DNA from: Clostridia bacterium
GTDB lineage: Bacteria > Bacillota > Clostridia > Oscillospirales > CAG-272
Direction of reading: 5' to 3'
Length of the DNA: 64,000 nucleotides
Assembly (NCBI GenBank): GCA_017503105.1
Contig: JAFVTS010000006.1
Location: 29,027 to 93,026, forward strand
Part shown: positions 49,018 through 58,595 of the stretch, piece after piece
Position numbering within the stretch: the stretch's first letter is position 1
Layout: every line of letters starts with the position of its first letter
The notes under the pieces: model-generated
What the model saw: only the letters and a program-made list of their open reading frames with translations
Databases searched by the model: none
What the model was told of the DNA's origin: nothing
Translations under genes and position numbers: made by a program

Positions 49018-50415
49018 ATGAAATTCGCATTATTCTTCGGAAACCGCGGCTTTATGCCCGCGGAGCTCATCGCAGGCGCAAGAGCCGATATGATAAAGGC
49101 TGTGACCGACGCGGGCTACGATTACCTCGTTATGGACGAGGCGGCTACGAGATACGGGGCTGTCGAAACGCGCGACGAGGGCAGACTCTATCACGATTGG
49201 CTGAAGAGCCACGAGGGCGAGTACGACGGAGTTATTCTCTGTATGCCCATATTCATTGACGAAAACGGCGCTATCACGGCGCTGGAGGATGCGGGCGTTC
49301 CCATTCTTATGCAGGCTTACCCCGACGAGATAGGAAAGATGGACTTCAAGCACCGCCGCGACGCTTATTGCGGTAAATTCTCCGTGACGGACGTTTTCTA
49401 TCAGTACAAGATCCCCTTCACCGTTATGAAGCCCCACGTCGTTCACCCTCTTTCCCCCGCTTTCAGAGAAAATCTTGACGACTTTGCCGCTATCTGCCGC
49501 GTCGTCGGCGGAATGAAGCGCTTCAACCTCGGTTGCATAGGCGCGAGAACCACCGCGTTCAAGACCGTCAGATTCGACGAGGTAACTCTTCAAAGGTACG
49601 GCATCAACGTCGAGTCCTTCGACCTCTCCGAGCTCATCTTCAAGGTCGGAGCAAAGGCTGATGACGACGCTGCTGTCAGGGCAAAGATAAAAAGACTTGA
49701 GGAATACACGGACTTCACGCGCGTGCCCGAGAAGAACAAGCTGACGCTTGCGAAAATATCCGTAGTTATCGACGAATACATAGAGGAATATCGCCTTGAC
49801 GCAATAACGCTCCGCTGCTGGAACGAGATGGAAATGATACTCCGCGTCTGCCCCTGCGTGCTCATCTCGGAGCTCAACGACAGAGGCATCGTCTCTTCTT
49901 GCGAGATAGACCTCACGAGCGCTATCACGATGAGAGCTATGGCGCTCGCGTCGGAAAAGCCCACGGCTTGCCTTGATTGGAACAACAATTACGGCGAGGA
50001 CGAGAACAAGGTCATCCTCTTCCACTGCGGTCCCGTGGCACAGACTCTTATGGCGGGCAAAGGCACCGTCACCGAGCACAAGATGTTCGCAAAGGGCGAC
50101 CCGGGAAGCGGTTGGGGCTCAAACGAGGGTCGCATAGCCGCGTTTGATATGACCTTCTCAAACGGATTTACCGAGGACGGAAAGCTCAAGGTCTACGCCT
50201 CCGAGGCGCGCTTTACGGGTGAGCCCATAGAAGAGGCGTTCTTCGGCTGCGGCGGCGTTGCGGAAATTCCCGACCTTCAGAACAAGCTCATAAAGCTCGC
50301 AAAGGGCGGCTTCAAGCACCACACGACCGTCGGTATGGGTCATATGAAGTACGTTATCGAGGAAGCTCTCGGCAACTACCTCGGTTACGATATCGTAGAT
50401 ATAGAGGGTAAGTAA
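49018..50415 (+). CDS. L-fucose/L-arabinose isomerase-like protein
   Basis: 465 residues. The N-terminal half has the Rossmann-like start of this superfamily (FALFFGNRGFMPAELIAGAR), the middle LGCIGARTTAFKTVR, and the C-terminal metal and substrate region (CWNEMEMILRVCPC, EIDLTSAITMRAM). Members interconvert aldoses and ketoses with Mn2+. It is shorter than FucI (about 590) and closer to the fucose-isomerase C-terminal family. Substrate not readable. GGAG ten bases before the ATG; it sits between the kinase and the aldolase. Confidence 0.8.
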   Translation: MKFALFFGNRGFMPAELIAGARADMIKAVTDAGYDYLVMDEAATRYGAVETRDEGRLYHDWLKSHEGEYDGVILCMPIFIDENGAITALEDAGVPILMQAYPDEIGKMDFKHRRDAYCGKFSVTDVFYQYKIPFTVMKPHVVHPLSPAFRENLDDFAAICRVVGGMKRFNLGCIGARTTAFKTVRFDEVTLQRYGINVESFDLSELIFKVGAKADDDAAVRAKIKRLEEYTDFTRVPEKNKLTLAKISVVIDEYIEEYRLDAITLRCWNEMEMILRVCPCVLISELNDRGIVSSCEIDLTSAITMRAMALASEKPTACLDWNNNYGEDENKVILFHCGPVAQTLMAGKGTVTEHKMFAKGDPGSGWGSNEGRIAAFDMTFSNGFTEDGKLKVYASEARFTGEPIEEAFFGCGGVAEIPDLQNKLIKLAKGGFKHHTTVGMGHMKYVIEEALGNYLGYDIVDIEGK

Positions 50416-50416
50416 A

Positions 50417-51262
50417 ATGCTTGTAGGACTTAAAGAAATACTTAAAGAAGGCAAGGCGCGCGGCATCGCCGTCGGAAACTTCAACACACCAAACCTCGAG
50501 GCGCTTCTCGCCGTGCTTGACGCGGCGGAGGAGCTTGACGTGCCCGTGATCATAGCGCACGCGCAGTGCCACGAGGAATACGCACCCATTGACAAAATAG
50601 GACCCGTTATGGTAGAGCTCGCCAAGCGCGCGAAGGTAAGCGTGTGCGTCCACCTCGACCACGGCGAGGACTTTGAATACTGCAAAAGAGCCATCGCGCT
50701 CGGATTTACGTCTATTATGATAGACTGCTCGACCCTCCCCTACGAGGAAAACGTAAAGGTGACGAAGCTCGTCACCGACTACGCTCACGCACACGGCACA
50801 GACGTTGAGGCGGAGCTCGGCGCGCTTCCCGCAAGAGAGGGCGGCGAGGGCGAAGCCGTGACTGACCCCACTAAGCTTTACACCGTGCCGAGCCTCGTTC
50901 CCGATTTCCTTGAAAAAACGGGCGTTGACGCTCTGGCAATAGCCTTCGGCACGGCACACGGCATCTACAAGTCCACCCCCATACTCAATATGGATATAAT
51001 CACCGAGGTCAAAAAGCTCACGGACCTCCCGCTCGTAATGCACGGCGGCAGCGGCATCTCCGACGAGCAGTATCGCGAGGTAATCAAGCGCGGCATCGGA
51101 AAGATCAACTACTATTCCTATATGTCCTACGACGGCTACGACGAGGCAAAAAAGACCGTCGGGGAAAAGGACGCCGACTTCTTCCACGTGCTTGCAAAGA
51201 ACGTCGAGACGAGGATGAAGAAGAACGTCTTAAAGACACTCAAGGTATTTTCAAACGTTTGA
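50417..51262 (+). CDS. Class II ketose-bisphosphate aldolase
   Basis: 281 residues. Zinc ligands are visible in HLDHG (near residue 78), FGTAHGIY and VMHGGSGIS. It belongs to the FbaA/GatY/AgaY/KbaY family that splits fructose, tagatose or other ketose bisphosphates, or ketose 1-phosphates, to dihydroxyacetone phosphate and an aldehyde. It starts one base after the isomerase stop with GAGGG as ribosome site. With the kinase before it, a ketose phosphate is the likely substrate. Confidence 0.87.
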   Translation: MLVGLKEILKEGKARGIAVGNFNTPNLEALLAVLDAAEELDVPVIIAHAQCHEEYAPIDKIGPVMVELAKRAKVSVCVHLDHGEDFEYCKRAIALGFTSIMIDCSTLPYEENVKVTKLVTDYAHAHGTDVEAELGALPAREGGEGEAVTDPTKLYTVPSLVPDFLEKTGVDALAIAFGTAHGIYKSTPILNMDIITEVKKLTDLPLVMHGGSGISDEQYREVIKRGIGKINYYSYMSYDGYDEAKKTVGEKDADFFHVLAKNVETRMKKNVLKTLKVFSNV

Positions 51263-51307
51263 TAAAACAAAAAACGGCACATTATTTTGCGGCAGAATGG
51301 AGTTTTT

Positions 51308-52216
51308 ATGAGAAATCCCAAAATTTCAAATTTAAGACAGCTCGCGTACCTCGATCGCTACACGCTCACGTCGGGGCGCGGTGCGGGGCTTGACGTTATC
51401 GAATGCGACAACGGAAGGATACGGTTTTTGCTTTGTCCGTCACGCGCGCTTGACGTGATGCAAATGTGGCACAGGGGTGAGAACGTTTCCTTCATCTCCA
51501 AAAACGGCTTCGTTTCGGAGAAGGTTCCCTTCCTCTCACGTTTCGAGGGCGGAATGCTCTACACCTGCGGACTTGATTCGGCAGGCGGACGCGAGGGCTT
51601 TGAGCAGCACGGAACGCACCATCTGACGGGTGCGGAGGTCACGTTGGCGGAATGCACCGACGAGGGTATTACCGTCGAGGCAACAGTCAGAGAAACGGCG
51701 CTTTTCGGCAGAAATCTCGTATTTAAAAGACGCGTTTTCACAGCGCTCGGCTCCGATACGCTGAGTATCACCGACACCGTCACCAACGAAGCGTACCTCC
51801 CCGCGGAGTACTGCATTCTTTATCACGTAAACGTGGGATACCCTATGCTTGACGAGGGCGCGGAGGTCGTAGCCGACGTTAAAGATGTGTTTACGAGAAC
51901 GGACTACGCCCGACGGTATATCGACAGGGCGCTTATTATGGAAGAGCCGACGTACCCCGAGGAAACCTGCTATTACCTTGAGCTTGCGAAGCCCGAAATA
52001 TCGCTTCTCAATAAGAAACGCGGCAAGCGCTTCACGGTAAAGTATTCGGGCGATACCCTGCCCGAGTTCCTAATGTGGAAGAGTATGGTCGCGGGCGATT
52101 TTGCCCTCGGTCTTGAGCCGACGACGACGAGACTCGATTCCACCTTCTCTTATAATACGCTCGAAGCAGGCGAGTCGGTAAAGTTCACGCTCAACCTCTC
52201 TGTCGAAGAGATTTAA
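51308..52216 (+). CDS. DUF4432 aldose-1-epimerase-like protein
   Basis: 302 residues from the ATG at 51308 (TGGAG five bases upstream). It has the galactose mutarotase-like sandwich: FLLCPSRALDVMQMWHRGENV, GMLYTCGLD, EQHGTHHLTGAEV. The His residues and Glu-rich end (LGLEPTTTRLD) fit the family. It probably converts anomers of the sugar entering this cassette. Last gene of the run, 45 bases after the aldolase. Confidence 0.83.
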   Translation: MRNPKISNLRQLAYLDRYTLTSGRGAGLDVIECDNGRIRFLLCPSRALDVMQMWHRGENVSFISKNGFVSEKVPFLSRFEGGMLYTCGLDSAGGREGFEQHGTHHLTGAEVTLAECTDEGITVEATVRETALFGRNLVFKRRVFTALGSDTLSITDTVTNEAYLPAEYCILYHVNVGYPMLDEGAEVVADVKDVFTRTDYARRYIDRALIMEEPTYPEETCYYLELAKPEISLLNKKRGKRFTVKYSGDTLPEFLMWKSMVAGDFALGLEPTTTRLDSTFSYNTLEAGESVKFTLNLSVEEI

Positions 52217-52247
52217 GCGCGAAAAGCGGAATGCGGAATTGCTATTT

Positions 52248-52298
52248 AAGCCTTCCCTTGTGAGGGAAGGTGGCACGGCAAAGCCGTGACGGATGAGG
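52248..52298. repeat. Half copy of the MITE-like repeat
   Basis: The stretch AAGCCTTCCCTTGTGAGGGA... GGTGGCACGGCAAAGCCGTG... matches the right arm of the element at 60239-60366 in reverse complement, including the CACGGC/GCCGTG hairpin. Only one arm is present. The rest of 52217-52348 holds nothing else I can name. Confidence 0.75.
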
Positions 52299-52348
52299 TT
52301 CAGGCTCGCATTCTTGCAAACTCGGCGGTTTATAATATACAAAGAATG

Positions 52349-52385
52349 CGGCGGTCGCCAAAATCAAAGGCGACCGCCGTGTTTT
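52349..52385. terminator. Bidirectional terminator between DUF4432 and the Xre gene
   Basis: CGGCGGTCGCC / GGCGACCGCCG, a perfect 11-bp stem with nine-base loop, followed by GTTTTTT on the right. Confidence 0.88.
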
Positions 52386-52628
52386 TTATTTATCAAGACC
52401 TTCAAAGAAATCATCGTAAGAGCATTCGTATATCTTTTTTAATTCTATGATAACACTAACCTTGACGTTTAGCTCTCCCGATTCGTATTTTGCATAGGTA
52501 CTTCTGCCAATATCGCACCCGCGCCGCTGAAGTTCCGCACAAAGTTTTTCTTGAGATATATCGCGAACATACCGTAGCTTTCGTAAATTATCACCAATAT
52601 TTCTGTCACGTCTGATTTTCTGTTCCAT
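52386..52628 (-). CDS. Xre-family helix-turn-helix regulator
   Basis: 80 residues. IGDNLRKLRYVRDISQEKLCAEL, then IGRSTYAKYESGELNVKVSVIIELKKIYE, is a complete HTH_3 domain with almost nothing else. AGAGG precedes the ATG. It stands alone between a terminator and pepF; the target is unknown. It might be autoregulatory or belong to a small unrecognised module. Confidence 0.88.
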   Translation of the reverse strand: MEQKIRRDRNIGDNLRKLRYVRDISQEKLCAELQRRGCDIGRSTYAKYESGELNVKVSVIIELKKIYECSYDDFFEGLDK

Positions 52629-52687
52629 TCTTTACCTCTTTTAACCCGTTTGCGTGCGAAGCTTCGCGCTGTGAGTCAGATGCGATA

Positions 52688-54385
52688 TTAGAGTTCTGCC
52701 TCAAGTTTTTCTGCGATTTTTGAAACTTCCTCCACAACGCTTGCAAGCGCGCCTTCCTTGAAGGGAGATGCGATGCCCGCGCCCTCGACGAGTGCTTCGA
52801 AGGACTCCGTTCCGCCCTTTTTCACGAATTCAAGGTATTTTGCGAACGCCACGCGGCTGTTCTTCTGTGCCTTTGCGAGGAAGCCGAAGGCGACCGTTTG
52901 CGCAAGACAGTAATCAATATAATAGAAGGGCGACTCGTAAACGTGCATCTGATACTGCCATCTCGTTCCCTCGGAAAGATACGGAATATCCTCGTAGGTG
53001 AGATAAGGACGGTACTTTTCCTCAAGCGAGCGCCAGAGCGCCTTCCTTTCCTCGGGGGTCATCTCGGGCTTTTCGTAGACCACGTGCTGGAACTCGTCAA
53101 CTATGACGCCGTAAGGTATAAACGTAAGAGCCGAGAGCAGATGCTTATACTTATATTTCGTGCCAAGCTCACCGCAGAATCTGTCAGCATAGGGGTAAGC
53201 GAAGAACTCCATTGACATAGAGTGGCACTCAGCCGTTTCCATACCGCCGATGCCGATCTCGCGCTCACCGCACTCAAATACGAAATTACTTGCAAGAGCG
53301 TGACCGAACTCGTGAGTTATAACGTCAAGATCGGACGAGGTGCCGTTGAAGTTTGCGAGAATGAAGGGCTGCTTGTAATCGGGGAACGCGGTGCAATATC
53401 CGCCGCCCCACTTGCCTTCTCTTGCCTCGACGTCAAACGCCTCCGCCTCGCGCATAGCGTGCATAAAGTAACCCGTCACGGGGCTGAGATCGTAATACAT
53501 CTCCTCCGCTACGTCAAAGAGCTCCTCCGTTTCAAGCACGGGCTTCGGTGCCTCACCCTCGGTGTAAACGTCGTTATCGTAGAAGGTTATCCTGTCGATA
53601 CCGAGTCTTGCGGCAATCTTTTCTTTAAGAGCGGAAACTGCGGGAACGAGGTCCTTCGCCACGTTTTCTCTGAACTTTTCGACCATCTCGCGATTGTAAC
53701 CCGTTCTGCCCATTCTGTAATAACCGAGCTCTATGAAATTCTCATAGCCCATTTTTCTCGCGATCTCGGTCCTTATCTTAACGAGCTCGTCGTAGAGTCT
53801 GTCAAGCTCCGCCGCGTTTTCGGAAAGCCCCTTGCCTATCGCCTCGGCAGCCTTTCGTCTTACCTCTCTGTCAGCGTCGGACACCTTGCCGCGAAGGACG
53901 GAGAGCGGAAGTCTTTCGCCCTCGTATTCAAAGGTCATCTCGCTCATAAATTTGGAATATTCGGTAGTAAGAGCGTTCTCACGCTTGCACTCCTCAACGA
54001 CCTCGGGAGAGAACGCCTTTCTCTGCACCTCGTAGGACTTGAAGAGCTCGGAGCCGAGCTCCTCCTCAACCTGGACCCTGTAAGGCGAGTCAAGCATAAG
54101 CGCGGAATATTTTGTGATAAGGTCGGAAAACTCAGGCCCCACCTCATCGTAATAATTCATTTCCTTTTGATAAAATTCATCGCGCGTGTCAAGGGTGAAA
54201 CGGCAATTGGCAAGCGACGCCGCCGTCGAATAGTGATCCATCTCGTCAAGGAACTTCTCGCGAGCCGCGATAACGCACCCCTTGCACTTTGCGCGGGCCA
54301 TAGCCGCCTCAAAATCGGCAAAAGCCGCCTTCCCCTGCTCTAAGGTATATCTCTCATAGGGCAGATCTTTAACCTTCATCGTCAT
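52688..54385 (-). CDS. pepF: M3-family oligoendopeptidase
   Basis: 565 residues. Zinc motif HEFGHA with a downstream Glu (GGMETAECHSMS) defines M3B peptidases (PepF). GGAG nine bases before the ATG, which is followed by a second ATG two codons later. No signal peptide; it is cytoplasmic and degrades 7-17-residue peptides, for example leftovers of signal peptides or Clp. Separate transcription unit or pairs with trmL just upstream (34 bases). Confidence 0.93.
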   Translation of the reverse strand: MTMKVKDLPYERYTLEQGKAAFADFEAAMARAKCKGCVIAAREKFLDEMDHYSTAASLANCRFTLDTRDEFYQKEMNYYDEVGPEFSDLITKYSALMLDSPYRVQVEEELGSELFKSYEVQRKAFSPEVVEECKRENALTTEYSKFMSEMTFEYEGERLPLSVLRGKVSDADREVRRKAAEAIGKGLSENAAELDRLYDELVKIRTEIARKMGYENFIELGYYRMGRTGYNREMVEKFRENVAKDLVPAVSALKEKIAARLGIDRITFYDNDVYTEGEAPKPVLETEELFDVAEEMYYDLSPVTGYFMHAMREAEAFDVEAREGKWGGGYCTAFPDYKQPFILANFNGTSSDLDVITHEFGHALASNFVFECGEREIGIGGMETAECHSMSMEFFAYPYADRFCGELGTKYKYKHLLSALTFIPYGVIVDEFQHVVYEKPEMTPEERKALWRSLEEKYRPYLTYEDIPYLSEGTRWQYQMHVYESPFYYIDYCLAQTVAFGFLAKAQKNSRVAFAKYLEFVKKGGTESFEALVEGAGIASPFKEGALASVVEEVSKIAEKLEAEL

Positions 54386-54419
54386 AATTTATATCTCCTT
54401 GGATTTAATTTCAAAATTT

Positions 54420-54887
54420 TCAGCAAAAGCCCTCGAAGCCCCACTGCCTTAAAGCCTCGTAAACGGCGACCGCGACGGCGTTTGAAAGATTAAGACACCT
54501 GACCTCTCCGCGCATAGGAATGCGGAGGGTGCGCTCGAAGTTCTCCGAAACGAGCTCCTCGGGCAAGCCGACGCTCTCGCACCCGAACATAAGAAACGCG
54601 CCGTCGGGATACTCGACCTCGGCATACGAGCGCCGTCCTCTTGCGGAAAAATAATATATCAAAGCGTCTTTATGCGCGGCGAGAAATTCACCGTAGCTCT
54701 CGTAGTAGTGCACCTCAAGCTTGTCCCAATAATCAAGCCCCGCGCGCTTCAAGGTCCTGTCGGATATCTCAAAGCCGATAGGCTTTATTATGTGAAGCAC
54801 AGCGCCCGTCACGGCGCAGGTGCGGGAAATATTGCCCGTGTTTTGCGGTATCTCGGGCGATAAGAGAACTATGTTGATGCGTTTCAT
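54420..54887 (-). CDS. trmL: tRNA (cytidine(34)-2'-O)-methyltransferase TrmL
   Basis: 155 residues, SPOUT family. PEIPQNTGNISRTCAVTGA at the N-terminus, FGCESVGLPEEL and RIPMRGEVRCLNLSNAVAVA at the C-terminal trefoil knot. It 2'-O-methylates the wobble nucleotide of tRNA-Leu species. A tRNA-Leu gene occurs in this window, but with GAG anticodon, which is not the classical TrmL target. Same direction as pepF, 34 bases apart. Confidence 0.94.
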   Translation of the reverse strand: MKRINIVLLSPEIPQNTGNISRTCAVTGAVLHIIKPIGFEISDRTLKRAGLDYWDKLEVHYYESYGEFLAAHKDALIYYFSARGRRSYAEVEYPDGAFLMFGCESVGLPEELVSENFERTLRIPMRGEVRCLNLSNAVAVAVYEALRQWGFEGFC

Positions 54888-55047
54888 TCGGCTTTCCTTT
54901 GCTAAGAGAACTTGCTGCTTACTTATTTATTATACCTCGCACCGTCGAAAAAAGCAAGTAATTATCGTATTTTTAAATATTTTTTTTACAAATCCTTCTT
55001 TTCGGGCGTTTTTTTTACAATTAGGTATTTATTTTTATAAAATTATG

Positions 55048-55056
55048 TGTTATAAT
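55048..55056 (+). promoter_or_regulatory. Extended -10 promoter of secA
   Basis: TGTTATAAT (TGn plus perfect TATAAT) without a good -35. Start near 55063, which rules out the ATG at 55064 as a normally led start. Confidence 0.55.
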
Positions 55057-55102
55057 GTAATGTATGAAAATATACATTCACAAAAGAAACGGAGATATAA
55101 AC

Positions 55103-57862
55103 GTGGGACTTATTTCATCAATTTTCGGAACGTACAGTGAAAAGCAGATAAAAAAGATACTTCCTCTCGTTGACAAAATAGAAGGGCTTGCGGATAAATT
55201 TGCCGCTATGTCCGACGCTCAGATGCGCGAATATACCGACGTGCTTAAAGGCGAGCTTGCGGCGGGCAAGACGCTTGACGATATTTTGCCCGAGGCGTTC
55301 GCGCTCGTCAGAGAGGCGGACACGAGAGTCCTCGGCAAGCGCCCCTTCCGCGTCCAGCTGATGGGCGGTATACTCCTTCACCAAGGACGTATCGCGGAGA
55401 TGAAAACGGGTGAAGGTAAGACCCTCGTGGCTACCCTGCCCGCATATCTTAACGCCCTTTCGGGTAAGGGCGTGCACATCGTCACGGTCAACGACTATCT
55501 TGCAAAGCGTGACAGCGACGAGATGGGCAAGGTCTACGGCTTCCTCGGTCTAAAAACGGGTCTTATCGTCCACGGTCAGGACCCTGAGGAAAAGCGCGAG
55601 GCGTACGCCGCGGACATCACCTACGCGACCAACAACGAGCTCGGATTCGACTACCTTCGTGACAATATGGTCGTATATAAAGAAAGAATGGTACAAAGAG
55701 GTCACGCCTTTGCCATCATCGACGAGGTGGACTCCATTCTTATCGACGAGGCAAGAACGCCTCTTATCATCTCGGGCGCGGGCTCAAAGTCCACGGACCT
55801 TTACGATATGGCGGACAGACTCGTTCGCACTATGCGCCGCCACACCATAAAAGAGGTCGACACCAAGCAGGACCTCGCTCTTTACGAGGAGGACTTCGTC
55901 GTTGACGAGAAGGCGAACACCGCCGTCCTTACTCCGAACGGTATCGTAAAGACGGAGAAATTCTTCAATATAGAAAACCTCTCAGACCCCGAGAACAGCG
56001 CCATCCACCACCACGTGAACACCGCCATCCGCGCCTACGGTATTATGAAGCGCGACGTCGATTACATCGTCAAGGACGATCAGGTCATCATAGTTGACGC
56101 CTTTACGGGCCGTCTTATGCCCGGCAGACGTTACAGCGACGGACTTCACCAGGCAATAGAGGCAAAGGAAAAGGTAAAGATACAGAAGGAAACGAGAACG
56201 CTCGCGACCGTCACCTTCCAGAACTTCTTCAGAATGTACACCAAGCTCTCGGGTATGACGGGAACGGCAATGACCGAGGACGACGAGTTCAGACAGATCT
56301 ACTCCCTCGACGTCGTTGAGGTGCCGACGAACAAGCCGATGATAAGGCTTGACAGAAACGACGCGGTATACAGAACTTACAAAGGTAAGATAAACGCCAT
56401 AATCGCTCAGATAAAGGAGTGCCACGAGAAGGGTCAGCCCGTCCTCGTCGGTACCGTTTCGATAGACAAGTCGGAGGAGCTTTCCGCGATACTCAAGCGC
56501 ACGGGTATTCCCCACACCGTCTTAAACGCGAAGCACCACGAGAAGGAAGCGGAGATAGTCGCGCAGGCGGGAAGATACGGCGCCGTTACCATCTCTACGA
56601 ATATGGCGGGACGCGGTACTGACATTATGCTCGGCGGAAACCCCGAATATATGGCGAAGGCTAAGATGCGCAAAATGGGCATCGAGGATTCCGTCATCGC
56701 CGTTGCCACGGGCTCGTCGGAAACGGCAGACGAGGCAGTTCTTGAGGCAAGGCGCGTATTCCGCGAGCTTTACGAGGGCTTCAAGGCAGAGATAAAGCCC
56801 GAGGCAGACAAGGTAAAGGAAGCGGGCGGTCTTTACATTCTCGGCACGGAAAGGCACGAGAGCCGAAGAATAGACAACCAGCTCCGCGGACGAAGCGGAC
56901 GTCAGGGCGACCCCGGTGAATCGAGATTCTTCCTCTCGCTTGAGGACGACCTTATGCGTCTTTTCGGCTCGGAGAGGCTTATGAGCGTCACCGCGCGTCT
57001 TGGACTTGACGAGAACACGGCAATAGACGCGAAGATACTCTCGGGCGCTATCGAAAACGCGCAGAAGAAGATAGAAACGAACAACTTCAACAGAAGAAAG
57101 AACGTCCTTACCTACGACGACGTTATGAACCAGCAAAGAAACGTCATTTATCAGCAGCGCTCGGAGGTGCTCCTTGGCGACAACATTCAGGACAAGATAA
57201 CGGGAATGATAACCTCCTCCGTAGCTGAGACGTTTGCTCACTGCTTCGGTCTTGACGACCCCGCGACCTTTAAGATAGAGGAGTTCAAGAGCCATTATCT
57301 CGGTCTTGTCAAGGACTCAAGGAACTTTGAGTACACCGAGGAGGAGCTTGCAAAGATCGACAAGGACGCGTGGCTCGCAGAGCTCACCGAGGCGGCGCTT
57401 GCCATCTACCGCGAGAAGGACGAGATGTTCAAGGGTGTCGCGGGAATGCCCGACGACGCTATGCGTGAGATAGAAAAGGTCATCCTTCTTCAGAACGTCG
57501 ATAGGAAGTGGATGGACCACCTTGAGGATATGGACAGACTCAAGGAGATGATAGGACTTAACGCCTACGCTCAAAGAGACCCCGTGGCTATGTACAAGCT
57601 TGAGGGCGCGGACCTCTTCGATCAGATGGTAGACGACATTAAGGAAAGCACCGTAAGACAGGTGCTCACCGTAGCTCCGAGAGTCCAATCGACCGAGCGC
57701 GTCGAGGTCGCGAAGCCCACTATGGCGGGCTTTGAGGGCGGCGGTAGCGTCGTGCGTAAGCCTGCCGTTTCCAAGAAGGTGGGAAGAAACGACCCCTGCC
57801 CCTGCGGAAGCGGAAAAAAATACAAGAAATGCTGCGGAATAAACGACGCCGCCGCTAATTAA
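55103..57862 (+). CDS. secA: Preprotein translocase ATPase SecA
   Basis: 919 residues from the GTG at 55103 (GGAG eight bases upstream), which gives the usual SecA start MGLISSIFGTYSEK. An ATG 13 codons earlier lies at the transcription start. Walker A MKTGEGKTLVA (100-110), then DEVDSILIDEARTPLIISG, and the C-terminal zinc module CPCGSGKKYKKCC are intact. It drives export through SecYEG. It is followed closely by two membrane protein genes. Confidence 0.96.
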   Translation: MGLISSIFGTYSEKQIKKILPLVDKIEGLADKFAAMSDAQMREYTDVLKGELAAGKTLDDILPEAFALVREADTRVLGKRPFRVQLMGGILLHQGRIAEMKTGEGKTLVATLPAYLNALSGKGVHIVTVNDYLAKRDSDEMGKVYGFLGLKTGLIVHGQDPEEKREAYAADITYATNNELGFDYLRDNMVVYKERMVQRGHAFAIIDEVDSILIDEARTPLIISGAGSKSTDLYDMADRLVRTMRRHTIKEVDTKQDLALYEEDFVVDEKANTAVLTPNGIVKTEKFFNIENLSDPENSAIHHHVNTAIRAYGIMKRDVDYIVKDDQVIIVDAFTGRLMPGRRYSDGLHQAIEAKEKVKIQKETRTLATVTFQNFFRMYTKLSGMTGTAMTEDDEFRQIYSLDVVEVPTNKPMIRLDRNDAVYRTYKGKINAIIAQIKECHEKGQPVLVGTVSIDKSEELSAILKRTGIPHTVLNAKHHEKEAEIVAQAGRYGAVTISTNMAGRGTDIMLGGNPEYMAKAKMRKMGIEDSVIAVATGSSETADEAVLEARRVFRELYEGFKAEIKPEADKVKEAGGLYILGTERHESRRIDNQLRGRSGRQGDPGESRFFLSLEDDLMRLFGSERLMSVTARLGLDENTAIDAKILSGAIENAQKKIETNNFNRRKNVLTYDDVMNQQRNVIYQQRSEVLLGDNIQDKITGMITSSVAETFAHCFGLDDPATFKIEEFKSHYLGLVKDSRNFEYTEEELAKIDKDAWLAELTEAALAIYREKDEMFKGVAGMPDDAMREIEKVILLQNVDRKWMDHLEDMDRLKEMIGLNAYAQRDPVAMYKLEGADLFDQMVDDIKESTVRQVLTVAPRVQSTERVEVAKPTMAGFEGGGSVVRKPAVSKKVGRNDPCPCGSGKKYKKCCGINDAAAN

Positions 57863-57878
57863 GAGGAAGCTTAAACTT

Positions 57879-58595
57879 ATGGGATTCGGAACCTTATTCA
57901 TCGGGTACGTACTGCTGCTCGACCTTCCCTACCAGACCCTGACCAACGCTATCGCGGCAGGCGTGATGCTTATCGCGCTTTTGAAGCTCGCGTATCTCAA
58001 CTCGCATATGAAAAGGGCGCTTTACGCCTGCTCTTTCTTCTTCGCCTTCGCGATCTACGAGGCGGTGATAGAGGTGCTTTCAAGCGTGTTCTTCATAAGC
58101 GTCGGCGGAATAGTGCTGAACACCGCCTCTTATCTTATAAGAAACGTCCTTATCGGAGCGCTCAGCGTATTTATGCTCTTCGGAATGCGTGACGTCGCGG
58201 AGGAGGTCGGGCTAAGACGCCTTGCGAAGAAGTGCGACATCTACTCGAAGCTCACCCTTTCCGTATATGTGCTGAACCTTACCGTCCCCCCCGATCTTGC
58301 CGTCATCTTCGGCGGCACGGGCAGCGCGGTATACACGCAGTTCCTCCTCTCGGTCGTCACTACCCTCTTTACTCTTTATATTATTGTAATGAACTGCATC
58401 AATATCTACTCCTGTTACTCTAAGATCTGTATGCCCGAGGACAACGTCAGAGCGGGCACGGAAAAAAAGCCGTCGAGATTCGGCTTCGTCAACAAATTCA
58501 GAGAGCACGAGGACGAAAAGCGGCGCGAATACGCCGAATACAGATACGGCAAGATGCGTGAGCGTAAGAAAAAGCGCGAGGACAAGAAAAAATGA
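57879..58595 (+). CDS. Unknown membrane protein with a basic C-terminal tail
   Basis: 238 residues, no family recognised. About six hydrophobic segments (starting FGTLFIGYVLLLDLPYQTL), then a cytoplasmic tail rich in Lys, Arg and Glu (about 200-238, ending KKKREDKKK). GAGGAAGC precedes the ATG. It starts 16 bases after secA and its stop overlaps the next start (ATGATGA), so the two unknown genes form a unit and may be transcribed with secA. A link to membrane biogenesis is only a guess. Confidence 0.75.
   Translation: MGFGTLFIGYVLLLDLPYQTLTNAIAAGVMLIALLKLAYLNSHMKRALYACSFFFAFAIYEAVIEVLSSVFFISVGGIVLNTASYLIRNVLIGALSVFMLFGMRDVAEEVGLRRLAKKCDIYSKLTLSVYVLNLTVPPDLAVIFGGTGSAVYTQFLLSVVTTLFTLYIIVMNCINIYSCYSKICMPEDNVRAGTEKKPSRFGFVNKFREHEDEKRREYAEYRYGKMRERKKKREDKKK

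Noticed and set aside
55064-55102. Upstream ATG start for secA
   Set aside because: It lies at the predicted transcription start, without a ribosome site, and adds residues not seen in SecA proteins.
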